DNA of 34,787 nucleotides from positions 1 through 34,787 of the forward strand of contig CAYURR010000009.1 in assembly GCA_964446745.1 (NCBI GenBank), written 5' to 3'. This document shows positions 8,455 through 15,881 of the stretch, piece after piece. Position 1 is the stretch's first letter, and the number at the start of each line of letters is the position of its first letter. The translations under genes were made by a program, and so were the position numbers. A model generated the notes under the pieces. That model was given only the letters and a program-made list of their open reading frames with translations, made no database searches and was not told where the DNA came from. This DNA comes from CAYURR01 sp964446745. GTDB lineage: Bacteria > Bacillota > Clostridia > Lachnospirales > WQUN01.

Positions 8455-9096
8455 ATGGGTAGAAAGGTATTCGCATTGGTGCTCGCGATAATGCTCGCGT
8501 TTCAGAGCACGGCTTACGCGGCGGAGTTTACGGACATCAAGGGACACTACGCAAAAGAGGCGATCCTCAAATGGACCGAAACCGGCGTCATCACGGGCTA
8601 CAAGGACAACACTTTCAAGCCCGAGAACCCGATCACACGCGCCGAGATGGCAAATGTTATCGTGAAGATGCTCGGACTGAATGATGAAGAGAAGAACACG
8701 TATACCGACCTGCCCAAGGGCATGTGGTATACAAGCCCTATGCTAAAGACAATCAAGGCCGGGATATTTTCGGGCTCGGGCGAGAAGATGAGGCCGAACG
8801 ACAAGCTCACGCGCGCGGAGGCTGTACGCGTGCTCTGCTTGGCCGCCGGTATCACAGAAGAGGCCGCAAAGGCCGCATCGATGCCCAATGCATATCCGAA
8901 GGAGGATATACCGTCGTGGGCGTTGCCGATGGTGAACCTGATGTCGTTCATGGGATGTTTTAAGGGTATATTTAAGGATGGATTTAAACCGAACGAGCCG
9001 ATAACGCGCGGTGAGGGCGTGATGATACTGGAAAATTCCCAAAAGGTCTATGAAAGCCTCGGGGGACAGTTGAAACTAACAGCGAAAAAGAAATAA
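8455..9096 (+). CDS. Exported protein made only of three SLH domains
   Basis: A 213-residue protein with a signal peptide (residues 1-22, likely cleaved after AYA). Three S-layer homology domains follow at about 25-73, 83-132 and 146-195, each ending in the usual T/S-RAE/GE type motif (ITRAEMANV, LTRAEAVRV, ITRGEGVMI). SLH triplets bind pyruvylated secondary cell-wall polymers, so the product is expected to be held on the wall surface. There is no other domain, so it would be a bare anchor or an S-layer accessory protein. It lies between hisF and hisIE, with a ribosome site (GAAAGGGG) 6 nt before the ATG and only short gaps on either side. It is therefore probably in the same transcript as the his genes, which is unusual. 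Confidence 0.9.
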   Translation: MGRKVFALVLAIMLAFQSTAYAAEFTDIKGHYAKEAILKWTETGVITGYKDNTFKPENPITRAEMANVIVKMLGLNDEEKNTYTDLPKGMWYTSPMLKTIKAGIFSGSGEKMRPNDKLTRAEAVRVLCLAAGITEEAAKAASMPNAYPKEDIPSWALPMVNLMSFMGCFKGIFKDGFKPNEPITRGEGVMILENSQKVYESLGGQLKLTAKKK

Positions 9097-9107
9097 CGGG
9101 GGAACCG

Positions 9108-9785
9108 ATGGATAATGCAAATGGATTTACGGGAAAGCTAAGATTTGATGAAAAGGGATTGATCCCTGTGATCGTCCAGGAGGACGGCACGAACAGGGTG
9201 TTGATGCTCGCGTATGCGAACATGGAGGCCATAGAAAAGACAATCGAGACGGGCAAGATGCACTACTATAGCCGCTCCAGGCAGAGCCTCTGGCTCAAAG
9301 GGGAGACATCCGGTCATTTTCAGCATATGGTATCGATGAGATATGATTGCGATGCGGATACGGTATTAGCGATCGTGAAACAAGACGGTGTAGCATGCCA
9401 TACGGGCGACATGACCTGTTTTGACGGCTGCGAGGCTGTGGTATCCGTCGATGGCAACGGCTGTGGCGATGAGAGTAGCATGTCGGATATGGATGTGCTG
9501 AAGCATCTGTCAGATACGGTATCGGAACGCGCAAAAGATCCCATCGAGGGTTCATATACAAACTACCTGCTCGACAAGGGCATGGATAAGATATTGAAAA
9601 AGGTGGGCGAGGAGGCCGCGGAGATCATAATTGCGGCTAAGAATAATTCAAAGGATGAACTGACATACGAGACCGCCGATTTGCTGTTTCATCTGAGTGT
9701 GATGCTACACTCGGCTGATCTCGAGTGGAAGGATATATTTGCGGAGCTGATATCACGGCGAGGCAAGAAGTCAAAGGTGAAGTAG
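9108..9785 (+). CDS. hisIE: PR-AMP cyclohydrolase / PR-ATP pyrophosphatase fusion
   Basis: A 225-residue bifunctional enzyme for the second and third steps of histidine synthesis. The N-terminal HisI part (about 1-115) has the metal-binding DCDADT and the zinc-site cysteines in ACHTGDMTCF. The C-terminal HisE part (about 125-225) has KILKKVGEEAAEIIIAAKN and ETADLLFHLSV. CGGGGGAA precedes the ATG. hisG, hisD and hisC are absent from the window and must lie elsewhere. Confidence 0.96.
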   Translation: MDNANGFTGKLRFDEKGLIPVIVQEDGTNRVLMLAYANMEAIEKTIETGKMHYYSRSRQSLWLKGETSGHFQHMVSMRYDCDADTVLAIVKQDGVACHTGDMTCFDGCEAVVSVDGNGCGDESSMSDMDVLKHLSDTVSERAKDPIEGSYTNYLLDKGMDKILKKVGEEAAEIIIAAKNNSKDELTYETADLLFHLSVMLHSADLEWKDIFAELISRRGKKSKVK

Positions 9786-9801
9786 TAAAGGAGGGAAGCG
9801 C

Positions 9802-10281
9802 ATGGGAACCCTTGTGCTGGTTTTATTGATTTTGGGCGTGACGCTACTGTGTATTGAACTGTTTGCACCGGGCTTTGGTCTGCTGGGCATATCGGGGATT
9901 ATACTGTTCATCGTCTCGTCCGTGCTCACGGTCATATATATCCCGATGGGACTTATGATCGTGCTCGCCGAGTTGATCGTTTTGGCGATCGCTATGTATG
10001 CGATCGTAAGCTATGTCCGTAAGAAACAGCTGTACGGCAAGCTGATCTTGAACGAGACATTAAATACCGATCAGACGGATATCGGCGATCTGAGCTTTTT
10101 TATGGGCAAGGAGGGTGTGACAAAGACCACGCTACGTCCGTTTGGTATAGCGGACTTCAACGGCATACACCTCGAGGTCTGTTCGGACGGCCCATATGTG
10201 CAACAAAAACGTAAGGTTAAGGTATGCGAAATTGTAAAGAATAAGGTTGTTGTCCGTTTAATAGACGAACAGAACGCATAA
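9802..10281 (+). CDS. NfeD-like membrane protein
   Basis: 159 residues with about three closely packed membrane helices (roughly 3-25, 29-50 and 50-75). A soluble C-terminal OB-fold-like part follows (about 95-155, with GKEGVTKTTLRPFG and GIHLEVCSDGPYV), which is the short NfeD architecture. Short NfeD proteins partner flotillin-like SPFH proteins and help organise membrane microdomains. That fits the floA gene starting 11 nt after its stop. It has a strong ribosome site (AAGGAGG) and continues the his gene run. Confidence 0.88.
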   Translation: MGTLVLVLLILGVTLLCIELFAPGFGLLGISGIILFIVSSVLTVIYIPMGLMIVLAELIVLAIAMYAIVSYVRKKQLYGKLILNETLNTDQTDIGDLSFFMGKEGVTKTTLRPFGIADFNGIHLEVCSDGPYVQQKRKVKVCEIVKNKVVVRLIDEQNA

Positions 10282-10292
10282 GGAGGATTTAC

Positions 10293-11297
10293 ATGGGTAC
10301 AGAAATTTTATTTCCGATATTAATATTTGCACTGATCATCCTCGTCTTGTCGGTGTTTTTGAGCTTTGTACCGATCGGCCTCTGGATATCCGCGATAGCG
10401 GCGGGCGTAAACCTGAGCATATTCTCTTTGATCGGTATGCGTCTGCGTAGGGTACGCGCCGAGCGTATCGTAAAGCCTTTGATCAAGGTCACAAAGGCCG
10501 GTATCGGCGTATCGATAAACCAACTCGAATCGCATCTGCTCTCGGGCGGACGCGTTGATAACGTCGTTGACGCATTGATCGCAGCACATAGAGCAAACCT
10601 TGAGCTGAGCTTTGAGCGCGCCGCAGCGATCGATCTGGCCGGGCGTGACGTGTTCGAAGCCGTGCGCATGAGCGTAACACCAAAGGTTATTGAAACCCCG
10701 TGGATATCCGCGGTGGCCATAAACGGTATAGAGGTAAAGGTCGTAGCGCGCGTAACGGTGCGCACAGACTTACAGAGATTGGTCGGTGGCGCGGGTCAGG
10801 AGACGATCATCGCGCGTGTAGGCGAGGGTATCGTCACGACGGTTGGTTCGTCCGCGAGCCACAAGGACGTGCTGGAAAACCCGGATCGCATTTCGCAGAC
10901 CGTGCTCGCAAAGGGCTTGGACTCGGGTACGGCGTTTGAGATACTCTCGATAGACATAGCGGATATCGATATCGGGCGCAACATCGGTGCTAAGCTTCAG
11001 ATCGAGCAGGCCGAGGCCGACAAGCAGATCGCACAGGCAAAGGCTGAGGAACGCAGAGCGATAGCAATCGCACGCGAACAGGAAATGAAGGCCGAGGTCG
11101 AGGCGATGAACGCAAAGGTCAAGGAAGCAGAGAGCCGTATCCCGCTCGCGATAGCAGATGCATTACAGCGCGGCAATCTCGGGGTTATGGATTATTACAA
11201 CCTCGAGAATAAAAAAGCCGACACGCATATGCGTGAGGGCATCGGCAATATGAACGTGGATATCGGACCGGGTGTTATAGGCAATGCAATTAAATAG
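10293..11297 (+). CDS. floA: Flotillin-like protein FloA
   Basis: 334 residues, close to the usual FloA length. An N-terminal hydrophobic segment (about 5-45) associates with the membrane. It is followed by an SPFH domain and an Ala/Glu-rich coiled region (about 230-290, QAEADKQIAQAKAEERRA). The C-terminal part contains GNLGVMDYYNLENKKADT, which is very characteristic of Bacillota FloA. It scaffolds functional membrane microdomains. It is the last gene of the run and is followed by a terminator at 11319-11368. Confidence 0.95.
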   Translation: MGTEILFPILIFALIILVLSVFLSFVPIGLWISAIAAGVNLSIFSLIGMRLRRVRAERIVKPLIKVTKAGIGVSINQLESHLLSGGRVDNVVDALIAAHRANLELSFERAAAIDLAGRDVFEAVRMSVTPKVIETPWISAVAINGIEVKVVARVTVRTDLQRLVGGAGQETIIARVGEGIVTTVGSSASHKDVLENPDRISQTVLAKGLDSGTAFEILSIDIADIDIGRNIGAKLQIEQAEADKQIAQAKAEERRAIAIAREQEMKAEVEAMNAKVKEAESRIPLAIADALQRGNLGVMDYYNLENKKADTHMREGIGNMNVDIGPGVIGNAIK

Positions 11298-11318
11298 TTA
11301 TAAATAATGATTGAATTG

Positions 11319-11368
11319 AAAGGGGCTAAAGCTGAACAGATCAATAATGTGTTTGGTAGCCCCTTTTT
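11319..11368 (+). terminator. Intrinsic terminator after floA
   Basis: AAAGGGGCTA (11319-11328) pairs with TAGCCCCTTT (11357-11366), with T-rich sequence overlapping and following. The loop is long (28 nt). It separates the floA run from the GH4 genes. Confidence 0.7.
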
Positions 11369-11401
11369 ATATTGCACTAAAAATAAAACGGAGGTGTGTG
11401 T

Positions 11402-12898
11402 ATGTCATTCAAGATAGCGTTTATCGGCGCGGGCAGCTTGGGTTTCACGCGCAATCTGCTGACCGATATATTGTCGGTTAAGGAGTTCCAGGATATCGAG
11501 GTAGCATTTACGGATATCAATCAGCATAACCTCGATATGGTGACGCAGCTCTGCCAGCGTGATATCGACGAAAACGGGCTCAATATCAAGATACACTCGA
11601 CGCTCGATCGCAGAGAGGCGTTCAAGGACGCGAAATATGTGATCAACAGCGTACGTATCGGTATGCTCGAAGGCTTTGAGACGGATGTGAACATCCCGCT
11701 CAAATACGGCGTCGATCAATGCGTCGGTGATACGCTCTGCGTAGGCGGCATCATGTATGGGCAACGCGTGGTCAATGCGATGCTCGACTTCTGTAAGGAT
11801 ATGCGCGAGGTTGCGAGGCCCGACGTACTGCATTTGAACTATTCGAACCCGAACGCGATGGCGACATGGGCATGTAATACATATGGCGGCATCAACACGA
11901 TCGGCCTGTGCCACGGCGTACAGGGCGGACACGAGCAGATCGCAAAGGCCCTGGGCTACACAAAGGACGAGGTCGATATCATCTGCGCAGGGATAAACCA
12001 TCAGACATGGTATATTTCGGTCAAGCACGACGGTGAGGATCTGTTGGACAAGATCTTGCCCGCATTTGAAGCAGACGCCGATCTAAGCCGTACCGAGAAA
12101 TGCCGTATCGATATGCTCAAGCGCTTCGGATATTACTCGACGGAGTCGAACGGGCATCTGTCCGAATACCTCGCATGGTACAGGAAGCGTCCCGACGAGA
12201 TCGAGAAATGGATCGATGTAGGCGAGTCGTGGATACATGGTGAAACAGCCGGATACCTGCGTGTATGCACAGAGGGGCGAAACTGGTTCGAGACGGATTT
12301 CCCGAACTGGTTAAAGGAGCCCGCACGCAAATACGACGGCAGTCAGCGTGGTCATGAGCACGGTTCATACATAATCGAGGGCTTGGAAACGGGCCGAACC
12401 TACAGGGGACATTTCAATGTTATAAATAACGGATGCATTACAAACCTGCCCGACGATGCGGTAGTGGAGGTGCCCGGCTATGTAAACTACAACGGCGTAC
12501 AGATACCGAAGGTTGGGGATCTGCCGCTCGGATGTGCTGCTGTGTGCAATCAGAGCATAAATGTTCAGCGTATCGCGGTAGAGGCTGCTGTGCGTGGGGA
12601 TGTGCAGCTACTGAAACAGGCTGTGTTGCTGGATCCTTTGACCGGGGCTGTATGTAACCCGCCCGAGGTTTGGCAGATGGTCGACGAGATGCTCATCGCG
12701 CAGGAGCAATGGCTGCCGCAGTATAAGGATGCCATTAAGGCCGCGAAGGAGTATTTCGCAAAGGGTGATGTGTTGCCCACAAAACAAGATTATGTGGGAG
12801 CGGCGCGTCTGAAGGTCGCAACGGTAGAGGAAATGGCACAGAACAAGGAACTCTCGCGTAAGCTCGCACAGGCTGCGGAGAAGGAACGCGTGAAGTAG
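11402..12898 (+). CDS. GH4 family glycosidase (alpha-galactosidase/alpha-glucosidase-like)
   Basis: A 498-residue NAD+- and Mn2+-dependent glycosidase of family 4, which works through oxidation at C3 and elimination. The Rossmann motif is at the N-terminus (FIGAGSLGFTRNLLTDIL). The metal-site Cys is in GLCHGVQGG, the metal-site His in AGINHQTW, and the substrate/cofactor segment is LNYSNPNAM. It is longer than MelA-type enzymes, with an extended C-terminus. The substrate cannot be fixed from sequence; alpha-galactosides or related alpha-glycosides are likely. ATG 11402 has GGAGG 7 nt upstream. No clear promoter was seen between the terminator and this ATG. Confidence 0.9.
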   Translation: MSFKIAFIGAGSLGFTRNLLTDILSVKEFQDIEVAFTDINQHNLDMVTQLCQRDIDENGLNIKIHSTLDRREAFKDAKYVINSVRIGMLEGFETDVNIPLKYGVDQCVGDTLCVGGIMYGQRVVNAMLDFCKDMREVARPDVLHLNYSNPNAMATWACNTYGGINTIGLCHGVQGGHEQIAKALGYTKDEVDIICAGINHQTWYISVKHDGEDLLDKILPAFEADADLSRTEKCRIDMLKRFGYYSTESNGHLSEYLAWYRKRPDEIEKWIDVGESWIHGETAGYLRVCTEGRNWFETDFPNWLKEPARKYDGSQRGHEHGSYIIEGLETGRTYRGHFNVINNGCITNLPDDAVVEVPGYVNYNGVQIPKVGDLPLGCAAVCNQSINVQRIAVEAAVRGDVQLLKQAVLLDPLTGAVCNPPEVWQMVDEMLIAQEQWLPQYKDAIKAAKEYFAKGDVLPTKQDYVGAARLKVATVEEMAQNKELSRKLAQAAEKERVK

Positions 12899-12944
12899 GT
12901 TGCGTGTAAGATAATAATTCTATTTAACGAAAGGGGATAATATA

Positions 12945-14264
12945 GTGAAGATAACATTTATGGGAGCGGGCTCGACGGTATTTGCAAGAAACGTGCTCGG
13001 TGACTGCATGTGCACACCGGCACTGCGTGAGGCGGAGATCGCGCTCTATGATATCGACGGTGAAAGGCTCAGCGATAGCGAAATCATCCTGTCCGCTATT
13101 AATAAGAACATCAACGAGGGCAGAGCGAAGATAAAGACCTATCTCGGCGTTGAGAACAGGAAGGAAGCACTCAGGGGTGCGCAGTTCGTTGTAGATGCGA
13201 TACAGGTCGGACTGTATGATCCGTGTACGATCACAGACTTTGAGGTGCCCAAGAAATACGGTCTCAGGCAGACGATCGCGGACACGCTGGGAATTGGCGG
13301 CATCATGCGCACACTGCGTACAATACCGGTTCTTAAGGATTTTGCGGATGATATGGCCGAGGTATGCCCGGATGCACTATTTTTGAACTATACAAACCCG
13401 ATGGCTATGCTCACGGGCTTCATGCTCAGGTACACGCCGATTAAGACGATCGGCCTTTGCCATAGCGTGCAGGTCTGCTCGGAGCATTTGCTGAGACCTC
13501 TGGGCATGGAAGATAAGCTCGAGGGACGCAAGGAGCTCATAGCTGGTATCAATCACATGGGCTGGCTGCTCGAGATCATGGATAAGGACGGTAACGACCT
13601 CTATCCGGAAATCAAGCGTCGCGCAAAGGAAAAGAATGCAACCGAGAAGCATTGGGACATGGTGCGTTACGACTATATCGACAAGCTCGGCTATTATTGC
13701 ACGGAGAGCAGCGAGCACAACGCGGAATACAATATGTTCTACATAAAGTCGAAGTATCCGGAGTTGATCGATCGCTTTAATATACCACTCGACGAATACC
13801 CACGCCGTTGCGTCAGACAGATCGAGGGCTGGCAGATGGAAAAGCAGGACATCCTCGCAGGCGGCAACATCGGACACGAGCGCAGCCATGAATTTGCAAG
13901 CTACATCATGGAGGCAATCGTGACGGGTAACCCGTACAAGATCGGCGGTAATGTAATAAACACCGGCCTGATCGACAACCTGCCTGCAGACGCGTGTGTA
14001 GAGGTTCCGTGTCTCGTGGACGGATACGGCATACACCCGACACACGTCGGCAAGCTGCCGCCACAGCTCGCCGCAATGAACATGACCAATATCAATGTGC
14101 AGCTTTTGACCATCGAGGCCGCTGTGACACGCAAGAGGGAGCACATCTACCACGCAGCGATGATGGATCCGCATACCGCGAGCGAGCTCTCGATCGACGA
14201 CATCAGAAGCCTCGTCGACGATCTGATCGAGGCTCACGGGAGCTGGCTACCGGAGTACAGATAG
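12945..14264 (+). CDS. melA: Alpha-galactosidase of GH4, MelA-like
   Basis: 439 residues, matching the length of MelA-type alpha-galactosidases. It begins with MKITFMGAGSTVFARNVLGD, very like known MelA N-termini. It carries the GH4 NAD motif, metal-ligand Cys in GLCHSVQ and His in AGINHMGW, plus LNYTNPMAM and TESSEHNAEYNMFY. It should hydrolyse melibiose and raffinose-type sugars using NAD+, Mn2+ and reducing conditions. The GTG start at 12945 is preceded by AAGGGG. It is distinct in length and detail from the GH4 enzyme just upstream, so the pair is not a recent tandem duplication. Confidence 0.92.
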   Translation: MKITFMGAGSTVFARNVLGDCMCTPALREAEIALYDIDGERLSDSEIILSAINKNINEGRAKIKTYLGVENRKEALRGAQFVVDAIQVGLYDPCTITDFEVPKKYGLRQTIADTLGIGGIMRTLRTIPVLKDFADDMAEVCPDALFLNYTNPMAMLTGFMLRYTPIKTIGLCHSVQVCSEHLLRPLGMEDKLEGRKELIAGINHMGWLLEIMDKDGNDLYPEIKRRAKEKNATEKHWDMVRYDYIDKLGYYCTESSEHNAEYNMFYIKSKYPELIDRFNIPLDEYPRRCVRQIEGWQMEKQDILAGGNIGHERSHEFASYIMEAIVTGNPYKIGGNVINTGLIDNLPADACVEVPCLVDGYGIHPTHVGKLPPQLAAMNMTNINVQLLTIEAAVTRKREHIYHAAMMDPHTASELSIDDIRSLVDDLIEAHGSWLPEYR

Positions 14265-14289
14265 GCCTATACTTGAATTTGAGAGTAAA

Positions 14290-14335
14290 TAAAAGAGCCG
14301 TGACGGGATGTGAAAATCCCACACGGCTTGTTTTA
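14290..14335. terminator. Bidirectional intrinsic terminator
   Basis: AGCCGTG (14296-14302) pairs with CACGGCT (14322-14328), and an inner GGGAT/ATCCC pairing extends the hairpin. T-rich tails occur in both directions (TTGTTTTATA on plus, CTCTTTTATTT on minus). It serves the GH4 genes and the convergent SecB-like gene. Confidence 0.85.
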
Positions 14336-14351
14336 TATGTAGTTTTGTATT

Positions 14352-14768
14352 TTATTCAGTTTGAAACAATTTATTAATGTTTAAAACAGGCAGCACAAGC
14401 GGAGTACATCCAGGCTGAGAGGTCAATAAAGTCAGTTGACTTCTGATGTATGGGAACATAATTGCTATCGTGTTCTGCTCAATAAGAGATGTTTTAAAAT
14501 CAATGTCATCGGTCGAAACACAGAAATTGCCGGTGACTTCAACATATATTACATGATGCCCATCTTCAAATTCCGACTTATTTTTTGAAAGATAAACATG
14601 AAGTGTGATGTCATAGATATCATCGCCAATATCATTTATGTCTCTTTTCATTCTGATAAATAAATCTTCATGATTAAAAGATTTATCATCATGCAAATCG
14701 AAGTATAATTTTTTAAAAATTAACGAACGCATATTAAGTGAACTTGCATAATTGTTTAAGTTACCCAT
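14352..14768 (-). CDS. SecB-like chaperone of a toxin-antitoxin-chaperone locus
   Basis: A 138-residue SecB-fold protein. The C-terminal half carries the clearest signature: FPYIRSQLTLLTSQPG (about 105-120) followed by PLVLPVLNINKLF (about 123-135), matching the conserved SecB core and its closing PxNINxLF segment. The N-terminus is strongly diverged. Canonical SecB is rare in Gram-positive Bacillota, and SecB paralogues there are usually TAC chaperones that fold or protect an unstable antitoxin. It starts 14 nt after the small upstream gene, with GGGGGT as ribosome site. The AT-rich codon use is shared with the two upstream genes. The proposed role is the chaperone (CmdC-like) that keeps the antitoxin active. 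Family assignment is fairly secure; role is inferred from context. Confidence 0.8.
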   Translation of the reverse strand: MGNLNNYASSLNMRSLIFKKLYFDLHDDKSFNHEDLFIRMKRDINDIGDDIYDITLHVYLSKNKSEFEDGHHVIYVEVTGNFCVSTDDIDFKTSLIEQNTIAIMFPYIRSQLTLLTSQPGCTPLVLPVLNINKLFQTE

Positions 14769-14782
14769 GATATTACCCCCAA

Positions 14783-15031
14783 TTAAGCTGCTTGATTCAT
14801 ATACATAGCAATCTGTTTGTCTAACTCAAATTCATTGACATCGTTGTAAACTAATTCTTTGTTGTAATATTGGCTATTCAGAATTACACTAACTTTTTCA
14901 AATGCTTCAGCTTCACTTACCAAACAATTATTAACATAAAAACCAAAGGAATTGTCTGAAACAGTAGAATATTTATTTACTGCTTCCCAAAAACAAGTAT
15001 CATCTATTTCGTGTTTAAATGAATATGTCAT
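14783..15031 (-). CDS. Small putative antitoxin between ART toxin and SecB-like chaperone
   Basis: An 82-residue acidic protein that I cannot assign to a family; no DNA-binding motif is evident. ATG 15031 was chosen because AGGAG (15042-15046) lies upstream; the open frame extends 6 codons further without a better site. The start lies inside the last 17 bases of the toxin gene in another frame, so translation is probably coupled. The C-terminal stretch (ELDKQIAMYMNQAA) is short, partly hydrophobic and could act as a chaperone-addiction tail, but this is speculation. Its position between an ADP-ribosyltransferase-like gene and a SecB-like gene is the main reason to call it an antitoxin. Confidence 0.6.
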   Translation of the reverse strand: MTYSFKHEIDDTCFWEAVNKYSTVSDNSFGFYVNNCLVSEAEAFEKVSVILNSQYYNKELVYNDVNEFELDKQIAMYMNQAA

Positions 15032-15623
15032 TTGATTTACTCTCCTCATCTTCTATCTCGGCACTTATTATAATATGGTTGTCTATTCCATGTTGTGTAA
15101 CACAATACTGCGTTTGGTTTTTTATATATCTGTTTTCTCCGAGTGACGGGTTTTGAATAGATATATTATGATCAATATTTCGTGTTTTCATTATTCCCCC
15201 CGACACAGGGAATGTATAACTTAATAGATAAATAAAGTCATGGCTTCTTGTTAAATAATCAAAGAATGAACAAAGTAAATGATGATATGAATTGAAAGAT
15301 ATTCCTTTGTTCTCTGATGATAGTTTACCTATGAACATCTTCAACTGTGATATTATCTGATCTAGGATAACAGGGTCGTCCATGTCTATGTAATTTTGTT
15401 TGTTTACGCGGATAAAGGTTTTCAATATGGCAGGGTTACGGATATATTGTGTAGTCGCATTCCAACGGGAAGCATGACCGTAATATTTAAAGAAATATAC
15501 ACCTTGTCCGAGCCAGTGATCCATTCGAATCCTTGGCTTAAAACCGTGGTTGATAATATTATCTGCAACAGATTGATCTGTTGCATGAAATACTTGGATG
15601 CAGATTTGACCTTCGCTGTCCAA
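15015..15623 (-). CDS. ADP-ribosyltransferase-like toxin (CmdT-like)
   Basis: A 202-residue protein with features of the PARP/ART fold. VFHAT (H13) would contact NAD. WLGQGVYFFKYYGHASRWN (about 37-55) matches the G-x-G-[VI]-Y-F...A..W segment with Y43. A late QTQYCV (Q172) could supply the third H-Y-[E/Q] position. The presumed start is TTG 15623 with AAGGG upstream; no in-frame ATG precedes the first conserved motif. It is the first gene of the AT-rich trio and is driven by a perfect consensus promoter. ART toxins modify proteins or nucleic acids. In the described E. coli CmdTAC system, the toxin ADP-ribosylates mRNA during phage infection and is held off by an antitoxin that needs a SecB-like chaperone. 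The same gene order here supports this reading, though the target is unknown. Confidence 0.7.
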   Translation of the reverse strand: MDSEGQICIQVFHATDQSVADNIINHGFKPRIRMDHWLGQGVYFFKYYGHASRWNATTQYIRNPAILKTFIRVNKQNYIDMDDPVILDQIISQLKMFIGKLSSENKGISFNSYHHLLCSFFDYLTRSHDFIYLLSYTFPVSGGIMKTRNIDHNISIQNPSLGENRYIKNQTQYCVTQHGIDNHIIISAEIEDEESKSNDIFI

Positions 15624-15664
15624 ATGTTCTCAACCCTTACACATAGAGTTTATTGTTTGTCGTG

Positions 15665-15693
15665 ATTATATATTACACCATTTATACTGTCAA
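15665..15693 (-). promoter_or_regulatory. Perfect consensus promoter of the toxin-antitoxin-chaperone operon
   Basis: On the minus strand TTGACA (15688-15693), exactly 17 nt and TATAAT (15665-15670): a 12/12 match to the housekeeping consensus at optimal spacing. The start is expected near 15658, giving a leader of about 35 nt before TTG 15623. No clear inverted-repeat operator overlaps it. Confidence 0.85.
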
Positions 15694-15881
15694 TTTCTGA
15701 ATAATAATGATAAGATAAAGGCATTATACCGGTTGATTTTGACATCAAATTACAATATGGTTATATGGGGAGCGTCATTGCAAGAAATGTGGGCGAAATG
15801 TGAGCTTGAGAATGTGTTGCCGTCAGTAGAGGATATAGAAACCGTATAAAAGCAGAATATAGGTTTGAGGAGGAATATTAA
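15694..15881 (+). other. Intergenic stretch with weak promoter and a 30-codon ORF
   Basis: TTGACA (15739-15744), a 17-nt spacer and TATATG (15762-15767) could start the Nudix-methyltransferase transcript. A short ORF (15757-15849, 30 codons, beginning MVIWGASLQEMWAKC) has no ribosome site and no recognised relative. It may be chance or a remnant of an older gene. GAGGAGG before ATG 15882 is the ribosome site of the next gene. Confidence 0.35.

Noticed and set aside
11405..12028. A 207-codon minus-strand open frame opposite the first GH4 gene
   Set aside because: A shadow of a well-supported gene, with no ribosome site or family motif.
12905..12911. A TGTAAGA heptamer between the two GH4 genes
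   Set aside because: It is single, with no phased second copy, so it is probably chance and not part of the proposed regulator sites.
13377..14237. A 286-codon minus-strand open frame opposite the MelA-like gene
   Set aside because: It lies wholly inside a clear GH4 gene, has no recognisable motif and results from the third-position GC bias of the real gene.
11402..14264. Tandem duplication of GH4 genes
   Set aside because: The two proteins differ in length (498 and 439 residues) and in most of their sequence, so they are distinct subfamilies rather than a recent copy.
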